Part shown: positions 14,432 to 26,545 of the stretch, piece by piece
Position numbering within the stretch: position 1 is the first letter of the stretch
Layout: every line of letters begins with the position of its first letter
From: Paraspadella gotoi
Lineage: Eukaryota; Chaetognatha
NCBI GenBank assembly: GCA_051294375.1
Contig: CM119270.1
Coordinates: 22,067,897-22,131,896 of the forward strand
Direction: 5' to 3'
Length of the DNA stretch: 64,000 bases
Notes under the pieces: model-generated
The model's database searches: none
What the model was told of the DNA's origin: nothing
What the model saw: only the letters and a program-made list of their open reading frames with translations
Translations under genes and position numbers: made by a program

Positions 14432-15454
14432 GACTTTACTTTTTGAGGTTTTATCTTAATCTTAATTTTGCTAAACTTTTATATTCTAATTTAATACATC
14501 TTATATATTAGTTTAAATCGCGTTTACTAACCAAGTATAGTTTCTCAAACTAATATTTTTCTCGTCTTTCATTCGCATAGATTTAGCGAGTGACATATTT
14601 TGTACGGAACTGTTTCTATTTTTAGCATCAGTCGAAAATAACCTTTGACGGGGGAACCGATTTTTCGCCTGCGTCCACCGACCATAAATTTTCAATACGC
14701 AGTTGATATATCCATTTGGTTTCTCTTGCATTTTCTCTGACGAAGAAATGAAGCTGCTCATTCTGCAATTAACTTTTACTGAAAAGATTTTTTAAAGTAG
14801 TACAACCGAACGAAAGCTACTCTTAACCAAAATCTTTATGTTGTAACTTTAAACTTTCATCGTCATGTTTTAGCCAGATTTAAATTTGATTCAAATATAT
14901 ATTAATTATATATTTAATACAATAAATTAATAATTATAAATATTAATCATATATTTTAATTGACAAGAACTAATACTTTGTATTTTAACTTTCAACCATT
15001 TCTATAAAAAAATGTTAAGTTTGAATAATGGTATATTTAATTATTATCTTAAAAACTGTTAAAACCCCAAACTAAAAAAATAAAACAATTAAAAATAATA
15101 AAAGTGAGGTTGACTTTATATAGTTTTGACCATTTCTCAAAGATGTCAGTTTTCTGGGCAATAATAGATTTTTAATGAGTTCTGCTTCTAATGACATGAG
15201 ACTTAATGACTGACGAGAGAATTTTAAGCCACCACAAGAGAGAAAAGAGAGAAAGAGAAAAGAAATCATATCTTGGCTTTTGAAGTGAAATAGCAAAGTG
15301 GCTAAATATGTAAAAGAAAAGAAAAGAAAAGAAAAGAAAAGAAAAGAAAATAAAGAAAAAAAAACAACAAAATTAGCTCAAAGGAGAAAATGCAGCTAAA
15401 GAGAGACGAAGAGAGGCAAACATTTTTATACAATTAACAAGTAAGTATATCTAT
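14100..15454. other. AT-rich non-coding stretch
   Basis: It contains a short (CT)n array (14395-14428) and AT-rich sequence. An 82-codon minus-strand frame at 14513-14761 is not low-complexity but shows no motif, signal peptide or domain I recognise. I do not call it a gene. Confidence 0.5.
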
Positions 15455-15881
<427 letters not shown>

Positions 15882-16332
15882 AGAGTGCGCGAAGCGGTAA
15901 GCTTCTAAGTCTCTCGTTGGCGATGATTGCCTCAATTAGTGACTTTTCTTTCTGCATCGGGTTTTGTTTGAGATAAAGAGGTTTTAGCGATTGGAAAATT
16001 TGAATTAGAAAATTTATGAAAAGAAACTTTAAAATAAATAGAAAAAAGCGAAAATTATGTTAAATTTTGAAATATTTTTGCAAATTTTCAATATTTTCGA
16101 TCAGGAAAAAAAATAATCACGTCTTATGTGATTCCCATTTTGGAAACAATGATGTCACAATCATAAACTGATTGGTTAAAGCAAACTATTCAACGCCTTC
16201 TGATTGGTCAGTTCATTCCCGTTCTCCTCCACTCTACGGTCATCAATCAAAACAGTTTGGAGAGAGAGAAATATTGAAATATTGAAAGCATAAGTGAGGC
16301 TTGAGGCCTGTGTTTTCAAATGCCTTTAAAAA

Positions 16333-16377
16333 CCAGTCTCTTCGGAGTCGTGGGTTCGAATCCCACCGCTGCCACCA
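16333..16377 (+). pseudogene. tRNA-Leu 3' part / retrotransposon primer-binding complement
   Basis: The plus strand reads as the 3' end of a tRNA-Leu: the variable arm (CAGTCTCTTCGGAG), the T arm (GTGGGTTCGAATCCCAC), the acceptor strand (CGCTGCCA) and then an encoded CCA. The 5' half, with D arm and intact anticodon arm, is not recognisable. An encoded CCA is not expected of a eukaryotic tRNA gene. On the minus strand the same bases form a primer-binding site directly after an LTR-like end. The complementarity is about 45 bases, longer than the usual 18. Confidence 0.75.
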
Positions 16378-16690
16378 CAATTTAGTAACAAGACAGGGAT
16401 TTCTAAGCGAAATCAAAGTGGATTTTATTTCTTTAGAAAATTGACAGTGAACAAGACGGTTTCAATTTCAAGGCAGAGTGAATCAATACAGAATTCGGTT
16501 CACTTTTATACGGCCCAAACGGATCAGAGGTAAGGGTAAAATTTCCCGACCATTTGTTCATTGGTCGATGCCATTTGTCTTTCGACCAATGAGAAAGTTC
16601 CATTGTATTTCCGGTGGGCTTCAATCAATCCGTTGATCCGATTTCGATTCTGGAGTCTTGATTCCTCCGCGATGCTACGTTTTTGAGAAA
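16378..16690 (-). mobile_element. LTR-like sequence (minus strand) next to primer-binding site
   Basis: Read on the minus strand, this has the order of an LTR. Two CCAAT boxes form an 11-bp inverted repeat (TCATTGGTCGA and TCGACCAATGA within 16558-16592). A TATA-like GTATAAAAG follows about 50 bp downstream, then an AATAAA signal near 16425. The tRNA-Leu-complementary site comes immediately after. No gag or pol sequence is recognisable on the other side of the site. The LTR call is inference from motif order and from the similar arrangement at 5700-6170. Confidence 0.5.
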
Positions 16691-16699
16691 TTATTACTC

Positions 16700-16818
16700 A
16701 TTTCATATAATAACAAGAACTGATGTATTCTACTATTCTTCTAGTTTACAGATTGTGTGCGCTCTTTCTAATTCGCAATTGAAACATTTACACTTGTCAG
16801 AGAAAGAAAACAAAGAAC

Positions 16819-16852
<34 letters not shown>

Positions 16853-17451
16853 AGGTCTTTGACTCAAAATTACAAATAAACACCAGTTCATTTTATCTAA
16901 TGACTAACAGTGATTGTCGTAATCATTAGATTTCAATTTTTATTAAGTGGATTTTATTCTCAGAAAAGTCACAAACAAGGACGGTGAAGCTTTTAAATAT
17001 TTATTAATACATAGGCAATGAAAAAAAATTAATAATTTTATTTTTTAAGAACGGATACACAAAGTATAATGCGTTTTTCAAAAATTTGATGAGAAGTTGG
17101 TCAAATAAGGGAAAACTCTTAAAAATCATCATCATCATCATCAACATCATCATCATACCATAATTTTATAGTTTTTGCTAATTTTAACTAATAGAACAAA
17201 AAAAATTTCGAAATCGTGTAATAATATGTTTTATTTATTTTTTAAAGCTCTACCCGAATCCGTTTTTAAAAATTCTAAATTAGAAAAAAACAATTTTCAT
17301 TATTTATAGTAATAAGATAAACTTTAAATAAAATCTTCAATTTATTTTTTAATTTCGTTATCCCACAGGAATACTCTAACGTTAATTATATTACAGAACT
17401 CTTATTTTTTTACATTCAAGATACTTTCAACATACTTACTTTTTCATACTA

Positions 17452-17498
<47 letters not shown>

Positions 17499-17649
17499 CC
17501 CCCTCTCTTTCGTTCTTTGTTTTCTTTCTTTGTCAGTTTTTTTTCAGGTTTTAGGAGGAACTGGCGAATTTCGAATGAGAGGCAAGAATTTTATCACCTA
17601 GTAAAAAAATAAAAAAAGAGAGAAAAAAGCCGGTTTAAGATAGACAGAA

Positions 17650-17722
<73 letters not shown>

Positions 17723-17971
17723 GAAAATAAGGATAGAAAGATAAATACTTAAAAGAATATATCCCGTTATGCATGAAAACAGGCAGCTACACATGCTAGT
17801 GTATAGTATGGCTGAGGGACAATTCGACAGAAAAGGTAGATTGGCTTATAAAAATTTATATACTTTGAACAAGAAAAAAAAATTAAAACTAGTATGCAAA
17901 CCACAATTTATAGACTTTTTGAAAAAAAATAATAGTCCAAACAAAGAAGCGAATAAGCGCATAAAGATTAA

Positions 17972-18018
<47 letters not shown>

Positions 18019-18083
18019 ATTGTGACAATGTGACACCTTCCTTGGCCGAAGAAGGAGAGGGACCACACCCCTGTTGAATCTTT

Positions 18084-18122
<39 letters not shown>

Positions 18123-18251
18123 CGCTTAACGTTTCTTCCCCAGGAGAAAGAAGGTGGATAAAAAGAGAAAAAAAAATCGTTCTTTTAGTTTCCCTATATT
18201 GTTAATTTTGTTAATGTTGTTAATGTTGTTAATATGGTTGTTGTTGTTAAT

Positions 18252-18284
<33 letters not shown>

Positions 18285-18470
18285 ATCTTTTGCCAATTAT
18301 CGTCTATTTTTCTTGTTGTTTAGCTTTTATTTGTATCTACTTGCATCTGATCGTATCTGTTTGCATATCTGCTTAAGATTACTTACATCTCTTTTCTAGA
18401 TTTTTTCTTTCTCCACCGGCATACACCTGAATACGCCCTTCTTGCATCTGAATGCATTTTCAGTAAAATT
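16700..18470. other. AT-rich non-coding stretch with microsatellites
   Basis: It contains (GA)n or (CT)n arrays at about 16821-16850, 17455-17494, 17650-17715, 17971-18015 and 18084-18119, and an ATC run near 17128-17155. Open frames here are microsatellite readings. Confidence 0.75.
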
Positions 18471-18477
18471 TATCTTA

Positions 18478-18962
18478 AACCTCCTCCTCCTCCTCTTCCT
18501 CCTCTTTCTTCTCCTTCTCCTCCTCCCCCTCTTCCTCCTCTTTCTTCTCCTTCTCCTCCTCCTCCTTCTCATATTTCTCGTCCTCCTCCTCCTCCTCCTC
18601 CTCCTGTTTCTCCTCCTCCTACTTCTCCTTCTGGCTTGATAATTTGTGCGCAACAAGTTTTCCTTCTTTGCATTTTTGCCTCGAATTCTCATCGATCGCA
18701 GAAAGACTTCGTCGTCGTCGTCGTTGTCCTCGTCTTCATTGTTGTTGTCGTCATCTTTGTCGTCGTTGTCATCTTTGTCGCCGTCGTCGTCAAAGTGGTC
18801 CTCGTCATTGTCATCTTTGTCGTCGCCCTTTTTCTCATTGATTCTTTCCACTATTGATCAAAACGGTTCAGGAATTTTATGAAAATTGACGAGATAAGTT
18901 AATCCATCAATAAATATTTGGTGAATTATACAAAAATGCTGTTGACGATGATGATGATGACG

Positions 18963-19007
<45 letters not shown>

Positions 19008-19055
19008 ATTATGATTATGATGATGATGATGAGGATGAGGATGAGGACGTATAAT
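18478..19055. repeat. Trinucleotide repeat blocks (TCC, GTC/GTT, GAT)
   Basis: Three blocks follow each other: TCC/TTC-rich 18478-18635, GTC/GTT-rich 18709-18835, and GAT/GAG-rich 18945-19050. Poly-Leu, poly-Ser, poly-Val and Asp/Glu-rich frames across them follow from the repeats. Confidence 0.9.
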
Positions 19056-19374
19056 CTACTTCTTCTGTTGAGTCGAAAAAAAAAAATTTAAATAAAAATC
19101 AGGAATGATAAAGAAAGTGTCATCGACAGAAATCACGTAACTAAGTGAAATGTTGTATTTGTTTTTCCCTTTGTTCTTTTTTCTCACAAATTTATATTTT
19201 TCTCTGTTAATTATTTTACCATCATATTTCTATCTTTTTACCCTTTTATCTTTTTTCTCACACTTTATCTTTCTATCATCCGATCGTTTTAACTTTCTTC
19301 TTTCTTATGAAGACTCATTCAAATTTAAACATATTACTGACAATGACAAACTTACCACTCCAATCTAACACCGA

Positions 19375-19790
19375 ACATTTATTTTTCTTTTCATTTTATT
19401 CTTTTCCTTTTCTCCCTTTCTTTTTCTTTCACCTTTCCTTTTCTTTCACCTTTCCATTTCTTTCACTTTTCCTTTTCTTTCTCCTTTCCATTTTTTCATC
19501 TTTCCTTTACTTTCACCTTTTCATTTTTTCATCTTTTCTTTTCTTTTACCTTTACTTTTTCCTTTCCTTTGTTTTCTTTCCTTTCCTTTCACCTTTAGTT
19601 TTTCCTTTCCTTTTTTCTTTCACCTTTTCTTTTTCTTTCCTTTTTTCTTTCACCTTTCCTTTTTTTTCAATTTTCTTTCACCTTTCCTTTTTTTTCATTT
19701 TCCCAATCTCTGGTTAAGGGCCTTCGTCAACTGTGTCGACCCCAAAGGGAATTCCCAACGGCCCCTTGGAGGGAGAGATGGAGAGAGAGG

Positions 19791-19822
<32 letters not shown>

Positions 19823-19860
19823 GAGAGAGGGCGTCAAAGACCGAAACCCGTAAAATCTTT

Positions 19861-19918
<58 letters not shown>

Positions 19919-20215
19919 GTGTGTGTGTGAGCTTCTTCTCTCTTTCCTTGGATTTTTACAAATTTACTTAATAGTCGTGAATATATATATTATATATATT
20001 TTTCTTTCTTTACTGTTGCTTTTCCTCTTCCTCTTTTCCTTCTTCCTCCTCCTCCTTCTTTTAGTGTTGCTTTTCCTCTTCCTATTTTCCCTCTTCCTCC
20101 TCCTTTTTCATTTACTGTTGATTTTCCTCTTCCTCTTTTCCCTCTTCCTCCTCCTCTTTCTTTTACTGTTGCCTTTTCTCTTCCTCTTTCCCTCTACTTC
20201 CTCTCTTCATTTTTT
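19375..20215. repeat. Pyrimidine minisatellites and (CT)n
   Basis: 19375-19700 is a degenerate minisatellite of TTTTCTTTCACCTTTCC type. (GA)n and (CT)n arrays lie at 19770-19830 and 19865-19918. From about 20008 to 20200 there are four copies of a unit of about 50-55 bp, beginning TTACTGTTGCTTTTCCTC. Confidence 0.85.
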
Positions 20216-20549
20216 TTCCTTCTCATTCGAGAATCGAGAACTTGTGATTCAGCCGCTTAAACCTTTTTACGTAACATTTTTTTCTTTCTAAGCTTACTTT
20301 TAGTAACATAACATCCACAGGACGGTGACAAACTGACGAGAAGAAGAATTTAAGCAAAACACAACAAAACGTTAAGTTTTCTCTTGTACAATTTCTCATC
20401 GTAATCCGAGATTGAATACTCTCATTTTTTTAAAAAGCAGATTTTAAAAATTCCCTCTGATAAATTAAAACTTTTCACTTATTTTTTTCGAGGGAAAAAT
20501 ATAAGGCTTTATTATTACAACGAATTATAATAAACTACAGTCTTGTTAA

Positions 20550-22082
20550 GTGTCATCTCATGCACCGAGTAGTTTTGATAAAGAAAAACATGCTTATTGG
20601 AAGTCTGGATGCGGAAGCTCTTTTTCCCGTCAGTTTCCAATTGATGACTGCATAAAAGTGCATCAAGACAAACTCGAAAATGATAAGACGCTCGCGAGCG
20701 CCGCACCAAACTGAGCCCACCAGAGATAATCCAGCTAATAAAGCTTTGTGTAGAAAAATGCAATTTTGTTCTTATCACAACGACACTTTACAGCTGAAAA
20801 CTTCCGGCCCCAATAGGCTTTATCCCTGATTGGTAACAATAAGCCAAATCTGGATGGACCACACTGTCAGATCAGCCGCTCAAAATTATGGAAGAAAAAA
20901 AACAAAGTCTTCCGCGCCTCCCTAACGATCTACGTGGATGATACTTACTGTGTCATTGGAGGATAAAAGGCCACATCGGAGGGGCCTAAGAAGCGAAGTC
21001 CAGTTATACAGACCCTTTTGATGATTTCAATGCGGCACTCAACTCCATCCATCCCCCGCATTCGCCTTCACAAGAGAATGGAAGAAGATGAGAAAACTTC
21101 CATTTTTGGACGTTTTAGTCCAAAAAAAAGATTGATGGAACCCTTGAAACTTCTGGTCTACGAAAACCAACCAGCGACAAACGTTACCCTGAAAACCGCA
21201 ATCCTGTCACCATCCTAATTGTCCACATATCAACACTCAAGCGGTGAGCTTTGTCGTGCCAAAAGATTATGCTCCTCAACGGAATATTGGAAAAAGAAAA
21301 AAAACTTATCCTAGACAATATGAAGACAATGGCGCATAACAGAAAGACTTTTACAAAAAAATTACTGATGAATCACCATCCATCAGATAAAAGCCAAAAC
21401 AAAGACCAACAACTACAGCAACAAACAAGACGTACTACAACGTACAACAACAACCAACTGTAGCAAACCTTTTGCTGAACTGCCTTTTCCATAACGCGAC
21501 ACAAAATACGAACTCCGCCCTTATGCTACACTTCCATTACCTTCCAGGTATCACCCAACAACTTGCAAGGAGCTTTTTAAAAGCAGGAGCATTCACTCTT
21601 AGCAGGAGCGGACCAGACACTGGGCAAACATCTCTGCGCCCTCCCAAACAAAACAAAGCCGTTCGCCAAAAAAGGGATGCGGAATCTATAGGTTTTCGTT
21701 GCTGCTTGGCTCTCCTAAGGCTCGATAGCATTGGAGAAAACCTGTGTAGTTTTGAAACCTCGAACGGCAGAACACAAAAGAGCAGCCGAGTCGGGGTAAT
21801 TGGGTCATTCCGCTTGACACAAGCATCTGAGAGGCATTGCGATGCCCCTTTCATCTGGAACCTGAAAATCATCTTCAGCCACGAATGGCAAAAAACCAAA
21901 GAAATGCTCAAGCAGCCATCTAAGAAGTGGAAGAAAGTCTTTGGATTCGTCATTTTGATTGTGGACCAGGCAAAGGCTCAAGCGAAGACAAGAGGAGCAT
22001 ACGTGATAAACAGATGCATGGAAGCCAATCTGGACGCTACCTACATCCGGACGAAGAACAAGGGGGGGGGGGGAAGGGGATG
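20550..22082 (+). pseudogene. Penelope-like retroelement, decayed RT and GIY-YIG endonuclease
   Basis: Penelope-like elements encode a reverse transcriptase followed by a GIY-YIG endonuclease. Here the parts occur in that order but in shifting frames. They are a motif A-like SLDAEALF (about 20600), DDCIKVHQDKLENDKTL (20645-20700), and catalytic YVDD at 20931-20942. Then come LNSIHP (about 21030), KLPFLDVLV (21094-21120), and RAKRLCSSTEYW (about 21260-21290). The endonuclease part has a GIY triplet at 21681-21689, IGEN plus SFET near 21730-21760, AEHKRA (about 21765), and a C-terminal GRYLHP near 22030. Stops and one-base shifts occur throughout, so no protein is made. The frames at 21472-22083 and 21537-21953 are fragments or antisense shadows. 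No terminal repeats were identified. Confidence 0.88.
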
Positions 22083-22312
22083 AGGGATTTAATCCTTTTT
22101 GGTTGAAAGTTTTTCTCTCTCTCTCTCTCTTTCTCTCTCTTCTGAGTCTCCTCCTCTCTCGCTCTCACCCTTCTCTTATTTGTAAATAATTTTTTTACCT
22201 CACCAACATTTCTCTTGGCTGAATAATGAAACCAGCCTAAATGGTTTGAATGCATGGTCCGTTAAATAAAATTAGCATCTGTTTCCCAAATCGATGTTTT
22301 TCTTTATCAAAC

Positions 22313-22876
22313 TACAGTCTTGTGCAAAAAAAAAGAGGACACCTAAAAACATTATGAAATTAAATCATAAATTTGGTTAATTTATAGCTATCCGTTATTC
22401 AGCAGTGATTTTTTTAAAAGTAACTACTCAGTTACAACTAGTAAGAACTCAAACAGAATGTCAGAGCAAAAAGAAATTAAAGTATTTTTAACCTTTTGTA
22501 TTTAAGATGCTGTAGCTCTGGAATAACTAGACCAATTTTTTTAAAGTTATATATATGATTTCCCATTTCAAAAGTTTTTATTTCCCATTCACATTTTAAA
22601 AAAAAATAGAAATACAGTGCCTATAAATTAAAGCTGAAAAATATTTTCGGTTTTTGGCAGATTTTTAAAAATGGTTTTTTGAAGCGACTCAAATTATAAT
22701 TTTTTTTGACCACTTGTCTTTGAATGCTTAAACCAATTTTATTTTAACTTATACATATATATGGATATATATATGGATTTCTCATTTTAAAATCTATATT
22801 TATCATTCTTAAATTTTTATAATATTTTAATAATAACTTAATATTTAAAGTATATTTTTTTTGCACAGGACTGTAT
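22313..22876. mobile_element. Tc1/mariner-type non-autonomous element
   Basis: The ends are inverted repeats. The left end reads TACAGTCTTGTGCAAAAAAA and is followed by GAGGACACC. The right end reads TTTTTTTGCACAGGACTGTA. Both are bounded by TA, the usual Tc1/mariner target duplication, and the sequence resembles Tc1-family termini. About 560 bp of AT-rich interior has no transposase frame, so it is a MITE-like derivative. It lies just after the Penelope-like element. Confidence 0.7.
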
Positions 22877-22925
22877 AATAACAAGTTTGAGCAAACAATG
22901 TCGGATCTGCCTACGATAATTAAGT
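22876..22925 (-). repeat. Dispersed repeat piece shared with 53520 and 58315
   Basis: TAACAAGTTTGAGCAAACAA and the following GTCGGATCTGCCTACGAT are the near-exact reverse complement of sequence at about 53520-53560 and 58315-58355. The parent element is not identified. Confidence 0.6.
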
Positions 22926-22934
22926 GGTAATTAA

Positions 22935-23262
22935 CTAACTTGGTCAACTTGCATAATTTAATCAACTTGCATAATTTGGTCAACTGACATAATTTGTTTA
23001 ACTGACTTAATTTGGTCTACTGACATAATTTGATCAATTAAGATAATTTGGTCAACCAGCATAATTTGGTCAACTGGCATAATTTTACCAACTGGCCTAA
23101 TTTGGTCAACTGGCATAATTTAGTCAACAGGCATAACTTGGTCAACTTGCAGAACTTGATCAACTTGCAGAATTTGGTCAACTGGCATAATTTGGTCAAC
23201 TTTAAGAATTTGGTCAACTGGCATATTTTTGTCAATTGGCATAATTTGGTCAATCCATCAAT
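22935..23262. repeat. 18-bp minisatellite (TTGGTCAACTGGCATAAT)
   Basis: About 18 copies of an 18-bp unit with point changes. Frames of KLCQLT type on the minus strand and NLVNWH on the plus strand are six-residue readings of it. Confidence 0.95.
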
Positions 23263-23370
23263 CAATCAATAAATCAATCAATGAATTAATCAATCAATCA
23301 ATCAGAGAGAGATAGAGAGAGAGAAACTTTAAAAAATTCAAATAAATATGTCTTTTGGTTTTCTAATTTG

Positions 23371-23835
23371 AACTATTTTCCACTCCTATGATTCCATCAA
23401 AAAATTTATATCCAGCTTTATCACATACTTTTCTACCCACACACAAAATTCAATTTTGATTTATCTATCCAATTTTTAATAAACATAATAATTATGAGTA
23501 AATTTAAATAAAAATACTTCAAGAAAATATGACTTTTATTTTTTCCATTTTAACTCATTTCCACTCACACGATTCCATCGAAACTTTATATCCAGGTCGA
23601 TCACACACTTTCCTACCATTATACGAAATTTCAATTCAATTTCCCTATCCACTCATGAACAATTGGCGTTCAAATAGTGAATTTTTTTTTTTTTCATTTA
23701 AACCAATTTCCACTCTCACGATTCCCTCGAAACTTCATATTCATCTCAATCACACAGTTTCCTACCCACACACAAAATTTCATACCAATCCATCCATCCA
23801 ATCACGAGTAATTGGAGTTTTTTGCTAAGGTGGAA
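23371..23835. repeat. Three tandem copies of a 145-190 bp sequence
   Basis: Copies begin near 23371, 23560 and 23705. Each contains ATTTCCACTC, then CACGATTCCATCGAAACTT or a near match, then TTTCCTACCCACACAC. The third leads into GTAATTGGAGTTTTTTGC and a (GGAC)n run. Confidence 0.7.
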
Positions 23836-24167
23836 TGGACGGACGGACGGATGGACGGACGGACGGACATCGTTTTTTTGCATAATTTATCATAATTCGA
23901 TGTTCTGACATGATATAAGTGTGTGCCCGACAATATTGAGTGGGCGGACTGACGGACCGACAAAGTGAAATATAGAGTCGGGATCTGCTGATAAGCAGAT
24001 CCGACTAAAAATTTTGTTCTCAAATACGAAGATCGTTAAACAAAGTTGAAAAAAAAGAGGAAAATGAAAAAAATATGGGTTGATATTAAGGTTGATCTAT
24101 GTGGCCAATTAGCTAATGAGGCCCAACTGAGTCATTACACCGAAATTAAAAAGGAGAGAGAGAGGGT

Positions 24168-24214
<47 letters not shown>

Positions 24215-24469
24215 AAACCGGGCAAAACAAAAGAAAAAATATGGATGGTTTAAGTCGTAGTTTTTTAAAGTTTTTTCGACTAACGATGTCGTAAAGAAAA
24301 AAACCTCTTTAGCACTAAATAAAATACGATTTTAGCTATAAAAATTCTTAAAAGCATAAGGAATTTCGTCGCAATCGCATAGAGAAGAAAGAGAGAGAGA
24401 GAGAAGAGAGAGAGAGGAGAGATGCGAGAGAGAGAGTGAGAGAGAGAGAGAGAGGAGAGAGAGAGAGGA

Positions 24470-24502
<33 letters not shown>

Positions 24503-24815
24503 GGAAGAGAGAGAGCGATATAAAGAAATTCTCTTCCCACTAAAATTGGTAAAACTTTCTTAAAATATAATAAAACCCATCCACCTATATATGTACATTT
24601 TATCTCAAGGTACATTATCACTATTCTTAAATATCTCACACTTTAATGACAAAATAACTCAAAAGCTTTGGTCTCCCACGAAAGCAACAAAAACGAAAAG
24701 TTAAACTTGCACTCGAAAAATCTCGTCGCTCCACATTTAATCATCTACGAATTAAATCGTTAAAAACAAAAAAAAAGAAATTAATTAATTAATATTCGAT
24801 TAAGAAAAATCAAAA
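23836..24815. other. Non-coding stretch with GGAC and GA repeats
   Basis: A GGAC run lies at 23836-23870. At 23988-24008 GGATCTGCTGATAAGCAGATCC forms a short hairpin. (GA)n arrays are at 24165-24211 and 24388-24515. No gene recognised. Confidence 0.6.
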
Positions 24816-24826
24816 AAAGAAGAAAG

Positions 24827-24871
24827 ATGAGAGAATGCATTTCGATTCATTTGGGACAATGTGGATGTCAG
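24827..24871 (+). pseudogene. Alpha-tubulin exon 1
   Basis: ATG followed by codons for MRECISIHLGQCGCQ, the canonical N-terminus with A12 and V14 both replaced by Cys. The exon ends CAG|GTGAAT after codon 15, phase 0. MREC(I/L) at the start is diagnostic of alpha-tubulin. Confidence 0.85.
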
Positions 24872-25061
24872 GTGAATAGATGAACGTAGGAAAGAACAAA
24901 GGAAAGAACAAACGATTGAATCAATTAACGAAACGGAGTACGAATGAACGAAAAATCGAACATAGAAACGAAGAAACGAGTGAATAAACATAACGAAAGA
25001 ACGAATAAACGAACGAATGAACGAAGCAACCAAATAACACTAACCCTGAAATCACTCTTAG

Positions 25062-25164
25062 GTCGGCAACGCCTGCAGGGAAATTTTCTGCCTCGAACAC
25101 GGAATTCAACTAGATGGACAGATGCCATCTGACAAAACTATCGGAGGCGGAGATGCAGTTGCAG
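25062..25164 (+). pseudogene. Alpha-tubulin exon 2
   Basis: Acceptor CTCTTAG, then [20 protein letters not shown] and [14 protein letters not shown]. It includes the K40 acetylation-site lysine. The best donor, GCAG|GTGCAA, leaves phase 1, which matches exon 3. The normal DSFNTFFSET stretch is absent. Confidence 0.85.
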
Positions 25165-25459
25165 GTGCAAAGGGATCAGAGGTGCAAAGAGAGCACAGGT
25201 GCAGAGGAGAACGAAGGGTATTGTGTTCTGAAGGGAAGAATGAGTCAAATGTGAGATGGTCCGCATCTGTTGGTTGAAATCGTAAAAGATAGAAACGGAA
25301 AGAACAGATTGAAAACATCTGATTGGTTTATTTTCAAGCTTTTGCTTCGTTTCCCTAAAGCAATTGCTTGTCTGGATTTTTAGTACTTATTTCAATAACC
25401 ACAGCATTCTACAGTAGCGGGCAAGCACTTATTCCTCTGATTGCCCTTTCTTACCACAG

Positions 25460-25580
25460 GAGCGGGCAAGCACGTCCCACGCGCTGTCGTGGATGAAGTT
25501 AGGACAGGAACATACAGGCAGCTGTTTCATCCTGAACAGTTGATCAGTGGGAAGGAACACGCTGTTAACAACTATGCAAG
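25460..25580 (+). pseudogene. Alpha-tubulin exon 3
   Basis: Acceptor CCACAG, then [10 protein letters not shown] joined straight to [31 protein letters not shown]. Eight residues (67-74) are lost in frame between two GTC/GTG valine codons. Donor is AAG|GTTGGG, phase 2. Confidence 0.9.
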
Positions 25581-25748
25581 GTTGGGGGTCACGGAGAAAG
25601 CTTGTATAGACAGACCTCCAGGTTAAACTCCCTCTCTTCTCCGGGTAGAGAGGAAGAGAGGGAAAGGAAAGAGGCGGAAAAAGAGAGGAAGAGATAACAA
25701 CCTTGGTAATGAATTGTCAAGAAATCGACTTCAAACAATTGAAAATAA

Positions 25749-26145
<397 letters not shown>

Positions 26146-26289
26146 TATGAATTTAAAAAAAATATATTTAGGTTAAATATTTAAATTTAAATTAAATTCT
26201 GGGATAAACGAACAAAAAACGAGAGTGCACTCTCGGAAAATTGCTCCACTCCATTGCACTCCAGGCTTCCTTATATTTCACTCCTTCGG

Positions 26290-26336
26290 TGATGAAGACT
26301 TGTACTGCAAAGTCGAAACATGTCTAAATATTAATA
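26290..26336 (+). repeat. Retroelement-tail motif with hammerhead-like fold, degenerate
   Basis: GTGATGAAGACTTGTACTGC then AAAGTCGAAACATGTC has a 5-bp stem (GACTT/AAGTC) between GATGA and GAAAC. The cytosine that should start a CTGATGA core is G. It is related to the hairpin arms at 55448-55544. Confidence 0.4.
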
Positions 26337-26545
26337 AACCATCATGGCGATTAAATAATTTTTTCTTATCTAAAATTAGAAAAAACACCAATTAACATTA
26401 AAAGCACATTGGTAAAAAAAACCGTCAATACAATAAACAATATTATTTAAATATGTGAAAGATGAAACAAACATGTTTCATATTAATTTAATAATTTACT
26501 TAATTTAATTAATTCAATAATTAATCAGATTTTAACAGATTTTAG

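Noticed and set aside
14513-14761. 82-codon minus-strand frame as a small gene
   Set aside because: It has no recognisable motif, no homology I know and no supporting neighbours. Chance frames of this length are expected in AT-rich DNA.
16333-16377. Functional tRNA-Leu gene
   Set aside because: Only the 3' half is present, CCA is encoded, and no D arm or usable anticodon arm precedes it.
16433-16624. 63-codon minus-strand frame
   Set aside because: It lies within the LTR-like sequence over its CCAAT and TATA-like motifs, so regulatory DNA is the better explanation.
21472-22083. 203-codon frame as a novel gene
   Set aside because: It overlaps the endonuclease part of the Penelope-like element in mixed frames. 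The recognisable landmarks fall in more than one frame.
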